The translations under genes were made by a program, and so were the position numbers. Shown piece after piece: positions 49,292 to 60,483 of a stretch of 64,000 bases of DNA. The DNA comes from Strongylocentrotus droebachiensis (taxonomy: Eukaryota > Echinodermata > Echinoidea > Camarodonta > Strongylocentrotidae). A model generated the notes under the pieces. The model searched no databases and was not told where the DNA came from. It saw only the letters and a program-made list of their open reading frames with translations. Numbering within the stretch: position 1 is the first letter of the stretch; every line of letters starts with the position of its first letter. The stretch lies in contig JAVYIG010006814.1 of NCBI GenBank assembly GCA_035222895.1, positions 47,445 through 111,444 on the forward strand, given 5' to 3'.

Positions 49292-50326
49292 AAAAGAGCC
49301 GGGGAAAGCCTTTATGGGGCCAGCAGTTTTGAATATCTTGATGACTACCGTCACACTGCATACAATTAAACGGGCAATATTGGTCGCAGTTCTCTGAGTT
49401 CATCCTTTCAGTTAGAAAGTCTACCTCCTACTAGTGCTGCAGCAAAGCAACATCCATACCGCACCTATCCTACAATAATTTAAGTATAAAAAGCTTTAGC
49501 GACCTTGGTATACTAATGTGTCTACATTTTCAGTTCCATCTAATGTTGAGTACTCTTCACGGTTGCACACTGTCAGTCTGATATCATTGAGGATGATGGA
49601 AGCAGCCATATGTGTATGTGGGTGTGTGTGTGTGTGTGTGTGTGTGTACTTTATTCATAAGAAGTATTTTGTAATTAAAAGATTGTTGTACTGATATGTA
49701 TATTGCAATGGTGCTTTTCTAGTCCAGACATTTGATAATATTCATAACGTATCTACTTTAGTACAATAAGATAAAATTGGAAATGGTGGCCATTTGGGGT
49801 GCCATTTTGGATTTTGGGAAGGGGTCAAGTGGTTTTACTGCTACTTGTGTGTTTCAAAAAAATGTAATAAGTATTTGGTTGAGTTCCTCATGCTGATAAA
49901 CATATATTTAGACATTTAAATTTGGTATTTGGGTTACCTAGTTGCAAAGTTATAAGAGAAACAGGAAATGGCGGCAATTTTGGGCGCCATTTTGGATTTC
50001 GAAAAGGGCTAAAGTGGTTTATAGCTACTTGTGTGTTTCAGAATTTATCAACATGTATTTTATTGAGTTCCTTATGCTAAAAAACATATATTTAGACATT
50101 TACATTTTGTATTTGGGTTATCTAGTTGCAAAGCTATAAGAAATTCAGGAAATGGCGGCCATTTTGGACGCCATCTTGGATTGCGGAAAACGCTCAAGGA
50201 GGATTTATGAGGACTTTTAATATGTTAATCTAGACATATTCCTGGACCTATCCTGAACAAATCAGCTTGTTACCAAAAATGTCCATGTTAAAACTAATGC
50301 TCTTGGCCTACTTGTTAAGCGCGCCG

Positions 50327-50350
50327 TACGTCACGGCATGCAGCACGTGC
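50327..50350 (+). promoter_or_regulatory. CRE-like and E-box motifs upstream of the peroxiredoxin gene
   Basis: TACGTCAC (50327-50334) resembles a cAMP-response element and GCACGTGC (50343-50350) contains an E-box. Both lie in the short unique stretch between the right end of the 4.5 kb transposon (50310) and the putative first exon. A promoter role is inferred only from position. Confidence 0.3.
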
Positions 50351-50385
50351 ATATGCGCTAGAGATTCGAAAGTACGAGAATCCAA

Positions 50386-50474
50386 TGACCAGGCCAGCAG
50401 TCAGTCTCAGTAGTGATAGAGCTGGACAAACAAGCAACTCACAGTGATCAAATCATAATTACTCTTCTCGAAGG
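50386..50474 (+). other. Possible noncoding first exon of the peroxiredoxin gene
   Basis: The stretch ends at a strong donor (AAGG|GTGAGTATT, GT at 50475), lies about 2.1 kb upstream of the peroxiredoxin start exon on the same strand, and has no useful ORF. The start-codon exon has its own acceptor, so an upstream 5' exon must exist and this is the best candidate. The 5' limit is a guess. Confidence 0.4.
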
Positions 50475-52310
50475 GTGAGTATTTACTTGATGTTATTGAA
50501 AAATCGGTTAACTGTTTAACAACCTATAATTGTGGAGAGTGATTTGGTAATGTGTAAGACTAAGATCTAGGCCTACTCGATCTCGATGAGCCAAGAAGGT
50601 TTACTTGCATAAGCTATCCTCGATCTCGATGTGTTGCACGTGGGTAACAATTATGCCGGTACGGTAATTGTCATGTCATTGACATGCATTCTTTGTCAAA
50701 ATTTAGAGGTACGTCCATGTTCTTTTGTATGAGGCGGGGCAGTGATTTTTTAAAAAATGTGATAAATAAGCTTGCTTTTCATTCGATTGTTGATAGATGT
50801 AGATGTAAGAAGACGAACCAGAGCCTGGCTGAGGGTATAAATTGGTGTCACAATTGTAATTTTTTTTTTTATCAGATCTAGCTATTTCTATGAAATGGAA
50901 AGTATGATTGTCTCTACAGTAGGCTACAGACTCTAGATCTACCAGTATTCTTGATCTTAACAATTCTTACATTGTCATTTGAGCAATTGAGGTGCACGGC
51001 TGATTTTGGAGACTATCTTCTATTTGGTTGACTGTCTCTATTAATTTCAGAGGCTTTTGTCAAGATTGTGGGTAGCCTGTTTTGGAGACGGTCTCCCCAT
51101 TTGTCTCCTTGGAATTGGGATACAAATATTTTCACCGCTTAGCCTACTTTTATTTACATTTGTAATTGTAGTCAAAAACAAGTCTGATTCACTGGTCATT
51201 AAATTAAATGCTCACAATTGTAAATACAAGTAATTCTATGGTATAATCTACATTATTTCTGAAGCATTTCGGATCTCTTGTCTCCTGCTACTAAGGCCAA
51301 ATTAAAAAAAAAACATGTTTAGCGTCCTGTTTTTTCGAAAAATAGGAAGGAGGAGGCCCTTTTTATTTTTTATTTCAAAATGGGCGCTCGGTACATTTTC
51401 CCTGACAGTCGGGGCTATTTTTTTTCAAGATGGCTGCCGACAATTTTTTTTTTTTTAAAAATCAGAAATAGAGCCATTTTAGCAGTGTTTTTCATGTTTT
51501 TTTTCTTTCAAAAAAAAAATTTTCAAAAAAAAATAAAAAAAAAATAAAAAAAGAATAAATAGGAGGTGGCCCCCAAAAAGGAAGCGGGCGGGGACGCTAA
51601 ACATGTTTATTTTTTTAAATGGCCTAATAATACTTGACCTAGATGTTGGATTTTTGTTATGCATTATTAATATTAGCAGTTTTCTTAAAATTACTTTTTG
51701 TATAAATGAGGTGGAATTGCAACTAAGTCTAAGGCCTAGGGGCCAGGCCATGTCTCAGCTCCTGTTCTCGCCAATTGAATCATTAACATGAGATGTCTAA
51801 ACATTGTCTAACTAGTAAGCTTTTCAAGTTTTTGTGAAACGGTTAAGGAAGATCAGAGACATTTACTCTGTAGTTGGCGGATAAAGTTACAACTGTCTTG
51901 TTGACTTGTTGTTTGTTTCGGGAAACAAGCCCCAGTCTATAAAATGGGAGAGAGACGGAGAGTCTCCACAATCGGTCATGCACCTCCACTGTCTTAGCTA
52001 CTCTTCCGTATTAGGAAGAGTGAAAGTTGAAACGGTGAAAGGAATTTGAATTGAGGTACAGATCAGTCGAATATGCCGTTTACAGCGAAATTAGAGATTA
52101 AAATAATAATCTTGGAATGTTTCCATAAGTTAACCAAAAATAAAAAGGCTAGTGCCCCATGATACATACATGTAAGCAGAGTTTATAAATAAATTATGTT
52201 ATTTGCCTTGCAACCTTAAAACCAAGACTATCAGAAGCAAGAAAACAATGTATTTCTATATGGTTTGGTTTGGTTTGATGGTTTGTTTTTACCCGACTGC
52301 TAAGAATGCA

Positions 52311-52441
52311 TGTGGATGTTTGAAAAAGTTGAAAGTAAGCAACCAGGGGACCCGAATGCCTTGCCAAAGGGCACTAGCGCATCAACTTGGTTTCAAAACT
52401 GGTACCTCCCGGTCACAGGATCACTGCTCCACCACCAAGAA
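52311..52441 (-). mobile_element. tRNA-derived SINE, reverse copy
   Basis: On the minus strand it reads GGTGGTGGAGCAGTGATCC, then the B-box-like AGTTTTGAAACC, then CTAGTGCCCTTTGGCAAGGC and CCCTGGTTGCTTACTTTC, matching the SINE at 16556-16765. Confidence 0.7.
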
Positions 52442-52577
52442 CACTTATTTTATTCACATCCTAGATCGAGATCTAGTAAGATTTTTTGATTTTTAATCAC
52501 AACTTATGTCGTGCATTTTCTTGTGGTTGAACGGCCAACTGTGACTAAAAAAAATTCCTTTGACCTCTTTAATACAG

Positions 52578-55500
52578 GATAGAAGACATAACGAAATTGA
52601 AAAATGGCAGGCAAGGCTCGGGTCCAGGAACCAGCTCCTTATTTTGAGGGAACGGCAGTCAGCACAACCGGTGAATTTGTCGACGTCAAATTGTCGGACT
52701 ACAAAGGTAAGAAAAACAATTTTTTTAAAATCTAAAAGCTGAAGGATAAAATGATGAGGATTCTTTTACCAGACTGCTATAAAAGAAAGCATATATGCAA
52801 CCAGGGAACCAACAGCTTTAAGTCCTCTCCGAGGGACTACTCACTAGAATAAGTGACAGATGTGTGTTTGTTTGTTTGTTTGTTTTGTTTTTATTGTGTT
52901 TGAGAATCTACCAGCATTTTTATTTGAATGAGTTATTCATATAAACTAGGCCTGAGTCATCACGGGTTTTGCCGAACCCGGGTTTGACTTGAAAATTTCG
53001 GGCGGGGACCGGGTACCCGAAATTTTCACCACTGCACTGACACTAAAAATCGTGTGCATGCAGCGGCGGGAGTTAGACTAAGTTGCTGTTCTAATAATGC
53101 GACGGAAAGGACAGTTACTGCTTTCAAAACAATAAAATAATCAATTGAATTAAATTAAGATGCTTTAAAAGATAAATAGATATCGTTTCAGTTGACGGTA
53201 GGTGTTTTTATCGCTCTAAAATTGAGGCTGCAAGAAAGGAATCACGCTTCGTGGTACCGATCGAGTGCGTTCAGAAACGGAAGTGGAAATAGATCTATGA
53301 CCCACTGAAGACAGAGCAAGAAAGTGCCACACAGAAGACTAAAATGTTGATCAGACTATTGCAATTAAATCGTAATACTCAAGGCATTAATTTAATTGTC
53401 AAATTATATCCACAATATAATGATTTACCCTTGATAGTTTGAGGAAGGAAAATAAATTAAAGCTCTTGAAATAACATCGAAGTGCCTTTCGTTCGTTCTA
53501 AAAATGCGTGTATAACGGCAAGCAGAAGTTACGAGTCAAGCTTGATATGCATGTTTACATCCCTACACCGTCATCCGACCTGATCGGAACAATAAGCATT
53601 AAACCGATTAAAAAACATCACTTAAGACTTTGAGGGACTCCAATTCAACAAAATTACCGTAAAATAGTTATTTGCTTTGACAAATAATACTATAGATATT
53701 CATATTATCTTACATAAATAATGATATTTCATGAGCTACGTACTCGATATCGAGTTCAGCTAGCCATCATTTTGAAATGAGACGTAGTTGTCATGCAGTA
53801 GACTGTAGAGGGCAGTATGCAGCAGAGAGAGGAAAAAGCGCGGGCCTGAGATCACGTGATATTCACGTGACTATTACGTGATTTTTTCCCTCTCTGCGAG
53901 CTGCCGTATTCTGTGTATAGCTAGCCTACTGCGCTGCAAGCATGACAACTACGTCTCATTTCAAAATGATGGCTACATTGTAGCTGAACTCGATATCGAG
54001 TACGTAGCTCATGAAATATCATTATTTCTGTAAGATATTATGAATATCTATAGTATTATTTGTCAAAGCAAATAACTATTTTACGGTAATTTCGTTGAAT
54101 TGGAGTCCCTGAAAGTCTTAAGTGATGTTTTTTAATTGGTTCAATGCTTATTGTTTCGATCAGGTCGGATGACGGTGCAGGGATGTAAACATGCATATCA
54201 AGCTTGACTCGTAACTTCTGATTGCCGTTATACACACATTTTTAAAAACGAACGAAAGGCACTTCGATGTTATTTCAAGAGCTTTAATTTATTTTCCTTC
54301 ATCAAACTATCAAGGGTAAACCATTATATTGTGGATATAATTTGACAATTAAATTAATGCCTTTAGTATTACGATTTAATTGCAATAGTCTGATCAACAT
54401 TTTAGTCTTCTGTGTCGCACTTTCTCGCTCTGTCTTCAGTGGGTCATAGATCTATTTCCACTTCAGTTCTGAACGCACTCGATCGGTACCACGAAGCGTG
54501 ATTCCTTTCTTGCAGCCTCAATTTTAGAGCGATAAAAACATCTACCGTCAACTGAAACAATATCCATTTATTTCTAAAGCATATTTATTTGATTATATTG
54601 AAATATAAGTTTGTGAATTGCATATTTTTAGTTCTATATTTCAAAATATCAGTGTGAAATTTAATTTTGAAAAACCCGAAACCCGAAAACCAAAAACCGG
54701 GTTTCAGCTCGACGGTCGGGGCCCGGGCGGGGACCCGTTTCGACTCAGGCCTAATATAAACCACAAGTTGGAATTTATTGAGGCAAAGGAGACATTTGTT
54801 AACAGGGGCTACTTTTCAAACTTGCCTGCATGAAATTAACACTCTAAAGTTCGTTTTGCATTGAACTCTATGCAAATTTACAGGGGCTCTTTTCTGATTT
54901 TCGGGGGCTCTTTTGGACATTTCGGGGGCTATTTCGCCCCGAGCCCCCGTGTATTTTTTCACTGTTTGTTAATGCATTTAAAATGTTCTCAAAATATACA
55001 ATATCAATTTAAGATTAAATGAAGGTGTTTTTGTTGTTTTGTTCTGCATTTTATTTCCACTGAAGCTTTAGAAATACACAGGATTTCTTCTATCATTTGT
55101 ATCCCTTGTAGTTGTAATCTTGTATGAATATTTCAAAATTGTATGAATTGGCCAAATGATAATTATTTTAATTTGGCCAATGTGTTAAGCCAAAATGAGT
55201 TTCTTGCTTGATTTCATCAAGTGAGGATGAAACGGTTGTGTATCATTTGTAACAGTTTGAATTCTATTACAGTATTTTACTAGATTTTTTGAAAGATGAA
55301 ATAGATTCATTTTTAAAATGCTTACCCGGTATTTGAGCAAACATTATTCACATTGTTAACACAGAGCTGCCAACCATTCTGTTTTCCCGGAATTATTCCT
55401 TTTTTTCTCAAAATTACGGTAGTACATTTTTTCTTTATAAAATACTTTTTTTGTAATTATACTTTTTTTTAAATAATTGTTTTTTATAGCACATACAGCA

Positions 55501-56326
55501 CGCCAACCAATTGACCACTACTTCACTAGAAAACTAAGGTTCAAACATACTTGAGAAAAATATTCTAAAAACGAATGAAACACCGATAATACCCCCCCCC
55601 CCCCCAAAAAAAAAAAAAAAAAAAAAAAAACAACAACAACACACAAACTACCTACTTGTAAATAAACTATAGGTCCTAATATGAAAAATAGCAGCATGAG
55701 GAATGGATATTTCTGCACTGGAAGTGTGTCGCGCACGTTTGTAAGTTTTGTTTTTATGAGTTCCTTTTTTTTGGCTTGAAATTCCTTTTTTTTTGCCATC
55801 ATGGTTCCTTTTTTTGGTTGCACAAGGTTGGCAGAGCTCTCTGTATACATCTACACATATATGTACACTGTTGTTGTTTTGTTCAAGAGGCAAAACATGC
55901 GGGCCGCCATCTTGGATATCCAAGATGGCGGCCCGCATGTTTTGCCTCTTCTCTTAGACCAATATAAATAATTTCGAAGTAAGGCACTGAATATCAACAA
56001 ACATGGTCTACAACAACTCCAAATGACAAAATTATCCCAGCTATGAATTTTTTAAAAGCATTTGATAGCCAAAAACCTGAACATTTTCGGCATTAAAAAA
56101 AAAAAAAAAAAAAAAAATCTGATCATTTTTATTGATCGGTGATCGGAAATTATTATCCGATCACCCCTGATCGGCTCAAGATCGCCCCCGATCATCGGAT
56201 CGGTTACAGGCCTACCTACAGCCTTTTATTTTATTTGTTTCCCAAGAGTGCACCAATTGATGTTGTTTTTCTTTTTTTTTTCTTTTTAGGCAAATACCTT
56301 GTATTCTTCTTCTATCCATTGGACTT
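52578..56326 (+). CDS. Typical 2-Cys peroxiredoxin, 5' part
   Basis: Peroxiredoxins of this class reduce hydrogen peroxide with thioredoxin. Exon 52578-52706 follows an ATACAG acceptor, has a short leader and starts at ATG 52604. It encodes MAGKARVQEPAPYFEGTAV and continues to LSDYKG, ending in phase 1. Exon 56290-56326 is 37 nt and encodes KYLVFFFYPLDL up to a GTAAGT donor in phase 2. This matches the N-terminal part of PRDX1/PRDX2 proteins, just before the conserved FTFVCPTE that holds the peroxidatic cysteine. That exon and the rest were not found between 56327 and 64000, so the next intron exceeds 7.6 kb or my eye missed the exon. The 3.6 kb intron between the two exons holds a fold-back element (52947-54753). 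PRDX1-like versus PRDX2-like cannot be decided from this fragment. Confidence 0.88.
52947..54753. mobile_element. 1.8 kb hAT-like fold-back transposon
   Basis: The outer ends are TAGGCCTGAGTC and GACTCAGGCCTA, with an exact 8-bp duplication ATATAAAC at 52939-52946 and 54754-54761. Inside are arms of roughly 720 bp (about 53120-53838 and 53886-54610) that are near-perfect reverse complements, separated by about 45 bp holding ATCACGTGAT, TTCACGTGA and TTACGTGAT. There is no ORF of note. It lies in the peroxiredoxin intron between the two visible coding exons. Confidence 0.9.
55362..55843. mobile_element. 6-bp-duplication family, copy c (degraded)
   Basis: The left end is CAGAGCTGCCAACC and the right end GGTTGGCAGAGCTCTCTG, with a short expansion. 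Flanks do not match, so the insertion scar is lost or a boundary has shifted. It contains a poly-C/poly-A run at about 55593-55630. Confidence 0.65.
55885..55950. repeat. Perfect 66-bp palindrome
   Basis: AAGAGGCAAAACATGCGGGC leads to the centre GGATATCC and is mirrored exactly on the other side with no spacer. The core holds GCCGCCATCTTGG/CCAAGATGGCGGC. Confidence 0.95.
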
Positions 56327-56390
56327 GTAAGTATATTTTTATCTATTTTCTCTTTTTTTAATGAAATGCATAATTTGTAAATGATTTATA

Positions 56391-56690
56391 CAGAGATGCC
56401 AACCAGTACGATTAAATCATATTTAGTACGATAATAAGAGTGAAATACGATCTTAAAATCTTAAAATACAATTTTCATCTTCCCCCCCCCAAAAAAAAAA
56501 AAAAAAAAAAAAAAAACCTGCAACCCCAACAAAATCTTTTCTTTACAATTTTCTCATTAAATTTTAATGAAAGAGCAAACATTTTCAGTGGTACTGTCAA
56601 GTTTTCGTGACAATCTGATTTTTCTCTCCAAAATCTGATTTTTTAGGATACTCAGTCTGTTTTTTTTGTGTCAAGAGGTTGGCATCTCTG
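56391..56690. mobile_element. 300-bp element with 6-bp target duplication, copy d
   Basis: The ends are CAGAGATGCCAACC and GGTTGGCATCTCTG (exact), with TTTATA at 56385-56390 and 56691-56696. It is inverted relative to the copy at 7320-7690. It starts 64 bp after the peroxiredoxin 37-nt exon. Confidence 0.85.
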
Positions 56691-57724
56691 TTTATATGAA
56701 CAAAATTCTCAATCACTTGCCAGGAGATATTTCATCTATTGTGTTTGAAGGACTATAGGGTGGATTCACAATTAACAGCATCCCCACTGGCATTGCCGCG
56801 ACGTGCCAATTTTTCAGTTTGCAGGTCTTTCAACTATCGCTTCCCCCCTCCGCCCATCTCTCTGAAAAATCCTGAATCTGCTGCTGAGCATTGTATAGTT
56901 AACCCATATCCTCTGAATTAAGTGTAACATCTTTGCAATTTATTGTTAATAATCCGGTACTGTGCGACAAGTCGTATGACGTTAATTTCCCTAGCAATTC
57001 ATCAAAGAAAAACAACAAAAAATGGCACATACATGTAAGAGGCATTTTGAAAGTTGTAAGAAAATTCCATCGAATTCCAGGATTTATTTTTTTTTTCTTC
57101 AGAAAACTCTATAGATCTTGACGAGTGAAAGCACTGGCCCCCCCAAAAATGTAACTATTCCCCTTCGATCAAATATAGGCCTAAAATAATTGTGATTTTC
57201 TTCAGTATACAAGTCCCATTACTGTAAATTGAAGGAGTAGTCTGAGTCTGAAAGGAAGCTGAGTAATGTTTGATAAGTAATTGCACATTTTTCTACCCAA
57301 GTAGAAATATATATAGGATTGACCGTAAGAATATTTGGGCGAATGGCATCCATGTTTCAGACCTTTTAGCTTTCATGGAAATAACATCTTGGCAGTCAGG
57401 GAAAAAGTTTAACGACCCCTGTCCTAGTGTATGAAACAATACCACAGCTCATAAAATGGTATACTTTAACCCATAATGCATAAACATGAAAAATACTGGT
57501 GTCCCTCGATGGGACTGTGGATTGTGAATCAACCGTATTGATATATGATTGTTGTTGACAAATGCTGACAAAATTTAAGCAAATGAAAAGTGCATTTTGT
57601 GATTCGAGAGACTCGTGAAAAGAAATGACATGGATGTTTGTAGCAGTTTAGAAATCAATTTCAGAATTTAGAAGAAAAAAATAAAATCTGTAGTAGTATT
57701 TGATGTGATAGCATTTGATAGGTT

Positions 57725-57828
57725 ATCAATGAGAGAGAGAGAGAGAGAGAGAGGCAGACAGAGAGGAGAATTAATAGAGCAACTGGAGGAAGGAGGGAGG
57801 GAGGGAGGGAGGGAGGGGGGGGGGGGGG
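57725..57828. repeat. GA and GGGA microsatellite with poly-G
   Basis: (GA)n at about 57731-57753, then (GGGA)n and a G-run at about 57792-57828. Confidence 0.9.
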
Positions 57829-58473
57829 TCGAAAATTGATTTATCCATCAATATTGCAGTGAAGAAAAACAACAGCAGTTACAGCACACACAAAAAAAGA
57901 AATGGATAATTCAAATTTAGCCCATGGCGTGCATGCATTTCAACTATTCAAACTTTTAATGTGTAAGGAGTAGCACATACATGTTATAATTCTCCTTGGC
58001 TCCTTTTTAATCCTAGAGCATCGGTACAAAATAAATGTAGCTGAGAAACTGTTCATTTTTCTTTTTTTTATACCTCTCTCATACACTTTGTGGAGAATCT
58101 TGTAGATTTATGGGCAAGAGTACAATAAATCACTAGGAATAACAAAGTTATTTATTAGGGTGAGGTTTCCTTTAAGCAGATCTGTAACAGATAGTGCTAT
58201 CTGTTACAGATTTGAAACAGTGAAGGCTCCAATGTATATGTACATAGATTACATAAGTTCCTGAGATTGTATGGCAGTTTTTCTATTTTAAACAAAGGGA
58301 GGTTATAAACTGCCTGTACTTTACACTTGAATTCCAGACTTGTGATTCATTAATAGTTACATATGTCTCATTGTGATAAAAAAAGTGCCAAAAGGTTCAA
58401 CTCTCTACACAATATTAAAGCAAACTGGTGGATTAATTGGAATATAAATAGGCATTGGACACCTTTTTATTAA

Positions 58474-58850
58474 AGGGATCCGGTAACTTTGTCTCAGATT
58501 CTGAAACAAAATTCTGGATTTAGCTCATGATGCAATGATAATTATAAACCTTTAGGTCAGTCAGGAACCCCATGACTTTTACAAGCCGATCGCCTGTCTG
58601 ATTATCAAGATATTTATGATTGGAATTACAAATTTTGAAAACCGTTCGCCTGACGGTTTTCATAACACTACAGTCTATTGGGGAAAACGAGCATGGTAAA
58701 ACCGGTCACTCAAAGTTTTTTACTTTTTTGAGGCACTTCTTGATCATTTTGAAGCGCAATTTTTTTAGGGCTTCAATATTACACCATATCACAGACACTA
58801 ATAACACGTAGGGCCGTGTATCTCAGATTTAACATTGTTAAACGATCCCT
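58474..58850. mobile_element. 377-bp TTAA-flanked MITE (AGGGAT ends), copy 2
   Basis: TTAA at 58470-58473 and 58851-58854 bound AGGGATCC at the left and CGATCCCT at the right. It is the inverse of 32377-32756 over its length, including CGGTTTTCATAACACTACAG and GGGCTTCAATATTACACC. Confidence 0.82.
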
Positions 58851-58854
58851 TTAA

Positions 58855-60480
58855 AGCAAATAGGGGAGGGGGAGGGAGAAAGCGCAAGAAAGGAGAGAGA
58901 AAGAGAGCAGAAAAGAAAGAGATTAAAAGGGCCCTGGAGCTTTACTATTGTGACATTTACAATTTGTATGCAGGCCTGCTACTACACATGAAACTCTCCT
59001 GCATAACATTTCTCACTCCAGGTACTAACTGTTTGATACATGTTGGAACAGTATGTTCCTTTTGAAGTTATTATACTCTAAATGGCATACATTTTGTGTG
59101 TAGTTATAATTGCAATTCTCTTTGAGGGGATCATATTGTTGAAATATTGTGCAGATATCTCATCATTTCATTTGTCATTGATATTGTGCCATTGCTTAAT
59201 AGTATGTTTAGTCTTAATGTTTACAATGTCCAGGTATTTTACATCATACTCCTACAGAATATTGTGATGATACTTAAGAACAAAATATGGTAATGGCAAT
59301 ATATTTCTTAACTTCTAACAATCTAAAATGATCATATTGTAGAAGTCATTGCAGATATTTCATCCTTTCTTGTATTGTTAACATCATGCCATTGCTCACT
59401 TTTAAGGAGTTTGATTTTTCATCACACAACAAAATATTGTGGTATCACATTTGAACAAAATTTGGAAATGGTAATATTTTCTGAAATTATCATATTATAG
59501 AAATCATTTGGAACTATCCCATTCTTTCATTTGTCATTGACATGTTGCTATTGTTCAATCTTACTCCAAGTAGTTTTATTTTAATGGAACATAACAAAAA
59601 AATAAATAAATATGGAAATGGCATATATTTCTAAAATGATCATTGTTTAGAAAATCAGTTGCATGCATCTCACTCTTTCATTTGCCATCATTTGTACTCA
59701 TTCAAGTAGTTTATTCATAATATATTTTGCATTCCACATCTTTTAGCAGAGTATGATGTTACTTTTGAAGAGAATATTTAACAATATATTTCAGAAAAAT
59801 ATGTAAGCATCTTATTATAATTTTGTTGTATCCCACTGTGATAACGCTCCCTGATTTCAAAATGTAACCTTGGATATAAGTACTGTAGGCAGTGAAAGTG
59901 CGGTAGCAGTAATGCAACTCTGCGCTACCAGTAATTTGGTTACTGCCGTGCCCCATTCTCTTATCAGCTGCGCCTAGAGAGACCAGTATTGGTGGTATAC
60001 ACCTCCGTTAATAACCCAGGCTATTGGATTAGAGAGGGTATTAAATCCTCTTTGTGAGACGAGTTCAGACCCGCCGTAAGGGATGCAGGAGCGCATCCTT
60101 AGCAATCTTGGTCGAGATGGTTGTATCTTAGCAACCTTGATTGCATTGAGCGTGTTTGGAGCTTTTTATTATATTATTCAAAATGCATCGGGCCCATGTT
60201 TGTTTGGTATTGGTGTCGTTCTCTGCAGTTGCCAATTTGACTTTTGAAAGCATGCTTTTAGTTTATAGGGATGATTGTTGGAGAGCGTTGGAGCTTGATG
60301 TGCGTGTGGAGGTCCTGGAACACGTAGATTATGAAGTTGCAAAATATTGGCCGAAGATGTTTGCTTGTACATTATGAAAGAAAATGCAAACATTGAATGA
60401 CAGAATATGCCCCTTGTGGTTGTGTCTATTACCAAGTGACTGACAACTTGGAAGCCAAAAGATTTCACTACTGTCTTCAT
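58855..60480. other. Gene-free stretch downstream of the peroxiredoxin exons
   Basis: Probably intron or intergenic DNA. The part from 59080 to 59730 contains diverged ~110-140 bp repeats around TTCATTTGTCATTGA and GAAATGGTAATATTT. A GC-richer block at 59885-60140 (TAGCAGTAATGCAACTCTGC and its partial inverse GCGCTACCAGTAA) has no identified function. Confidence 0.45.
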
Positions 60481-60483
60481 CAC

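Larger units (their letters stand above)
45773..50310 (+). mobile_element. 4.5 kb transposon with long compound terminal inverted repeats
   Basis: Both ends begin TAGGCCAAGAGCATTAG and the inverted match runs about 550 bp inward. It continues, after an inserted MITE on the left, through a further ~200 bp (46697-46905 against 49537-49760). CTT lies on both sides (45770-45772 and 50311-50313), possibly a 3-bp target duplication. Each terminal repeat contains near-tandem units of about 181-188 bp with alternating AAAATGGC/GCCATTTT cores. The interior holds broken coding blocks. I cannot assign a superfamily. Confidence 0.85.
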
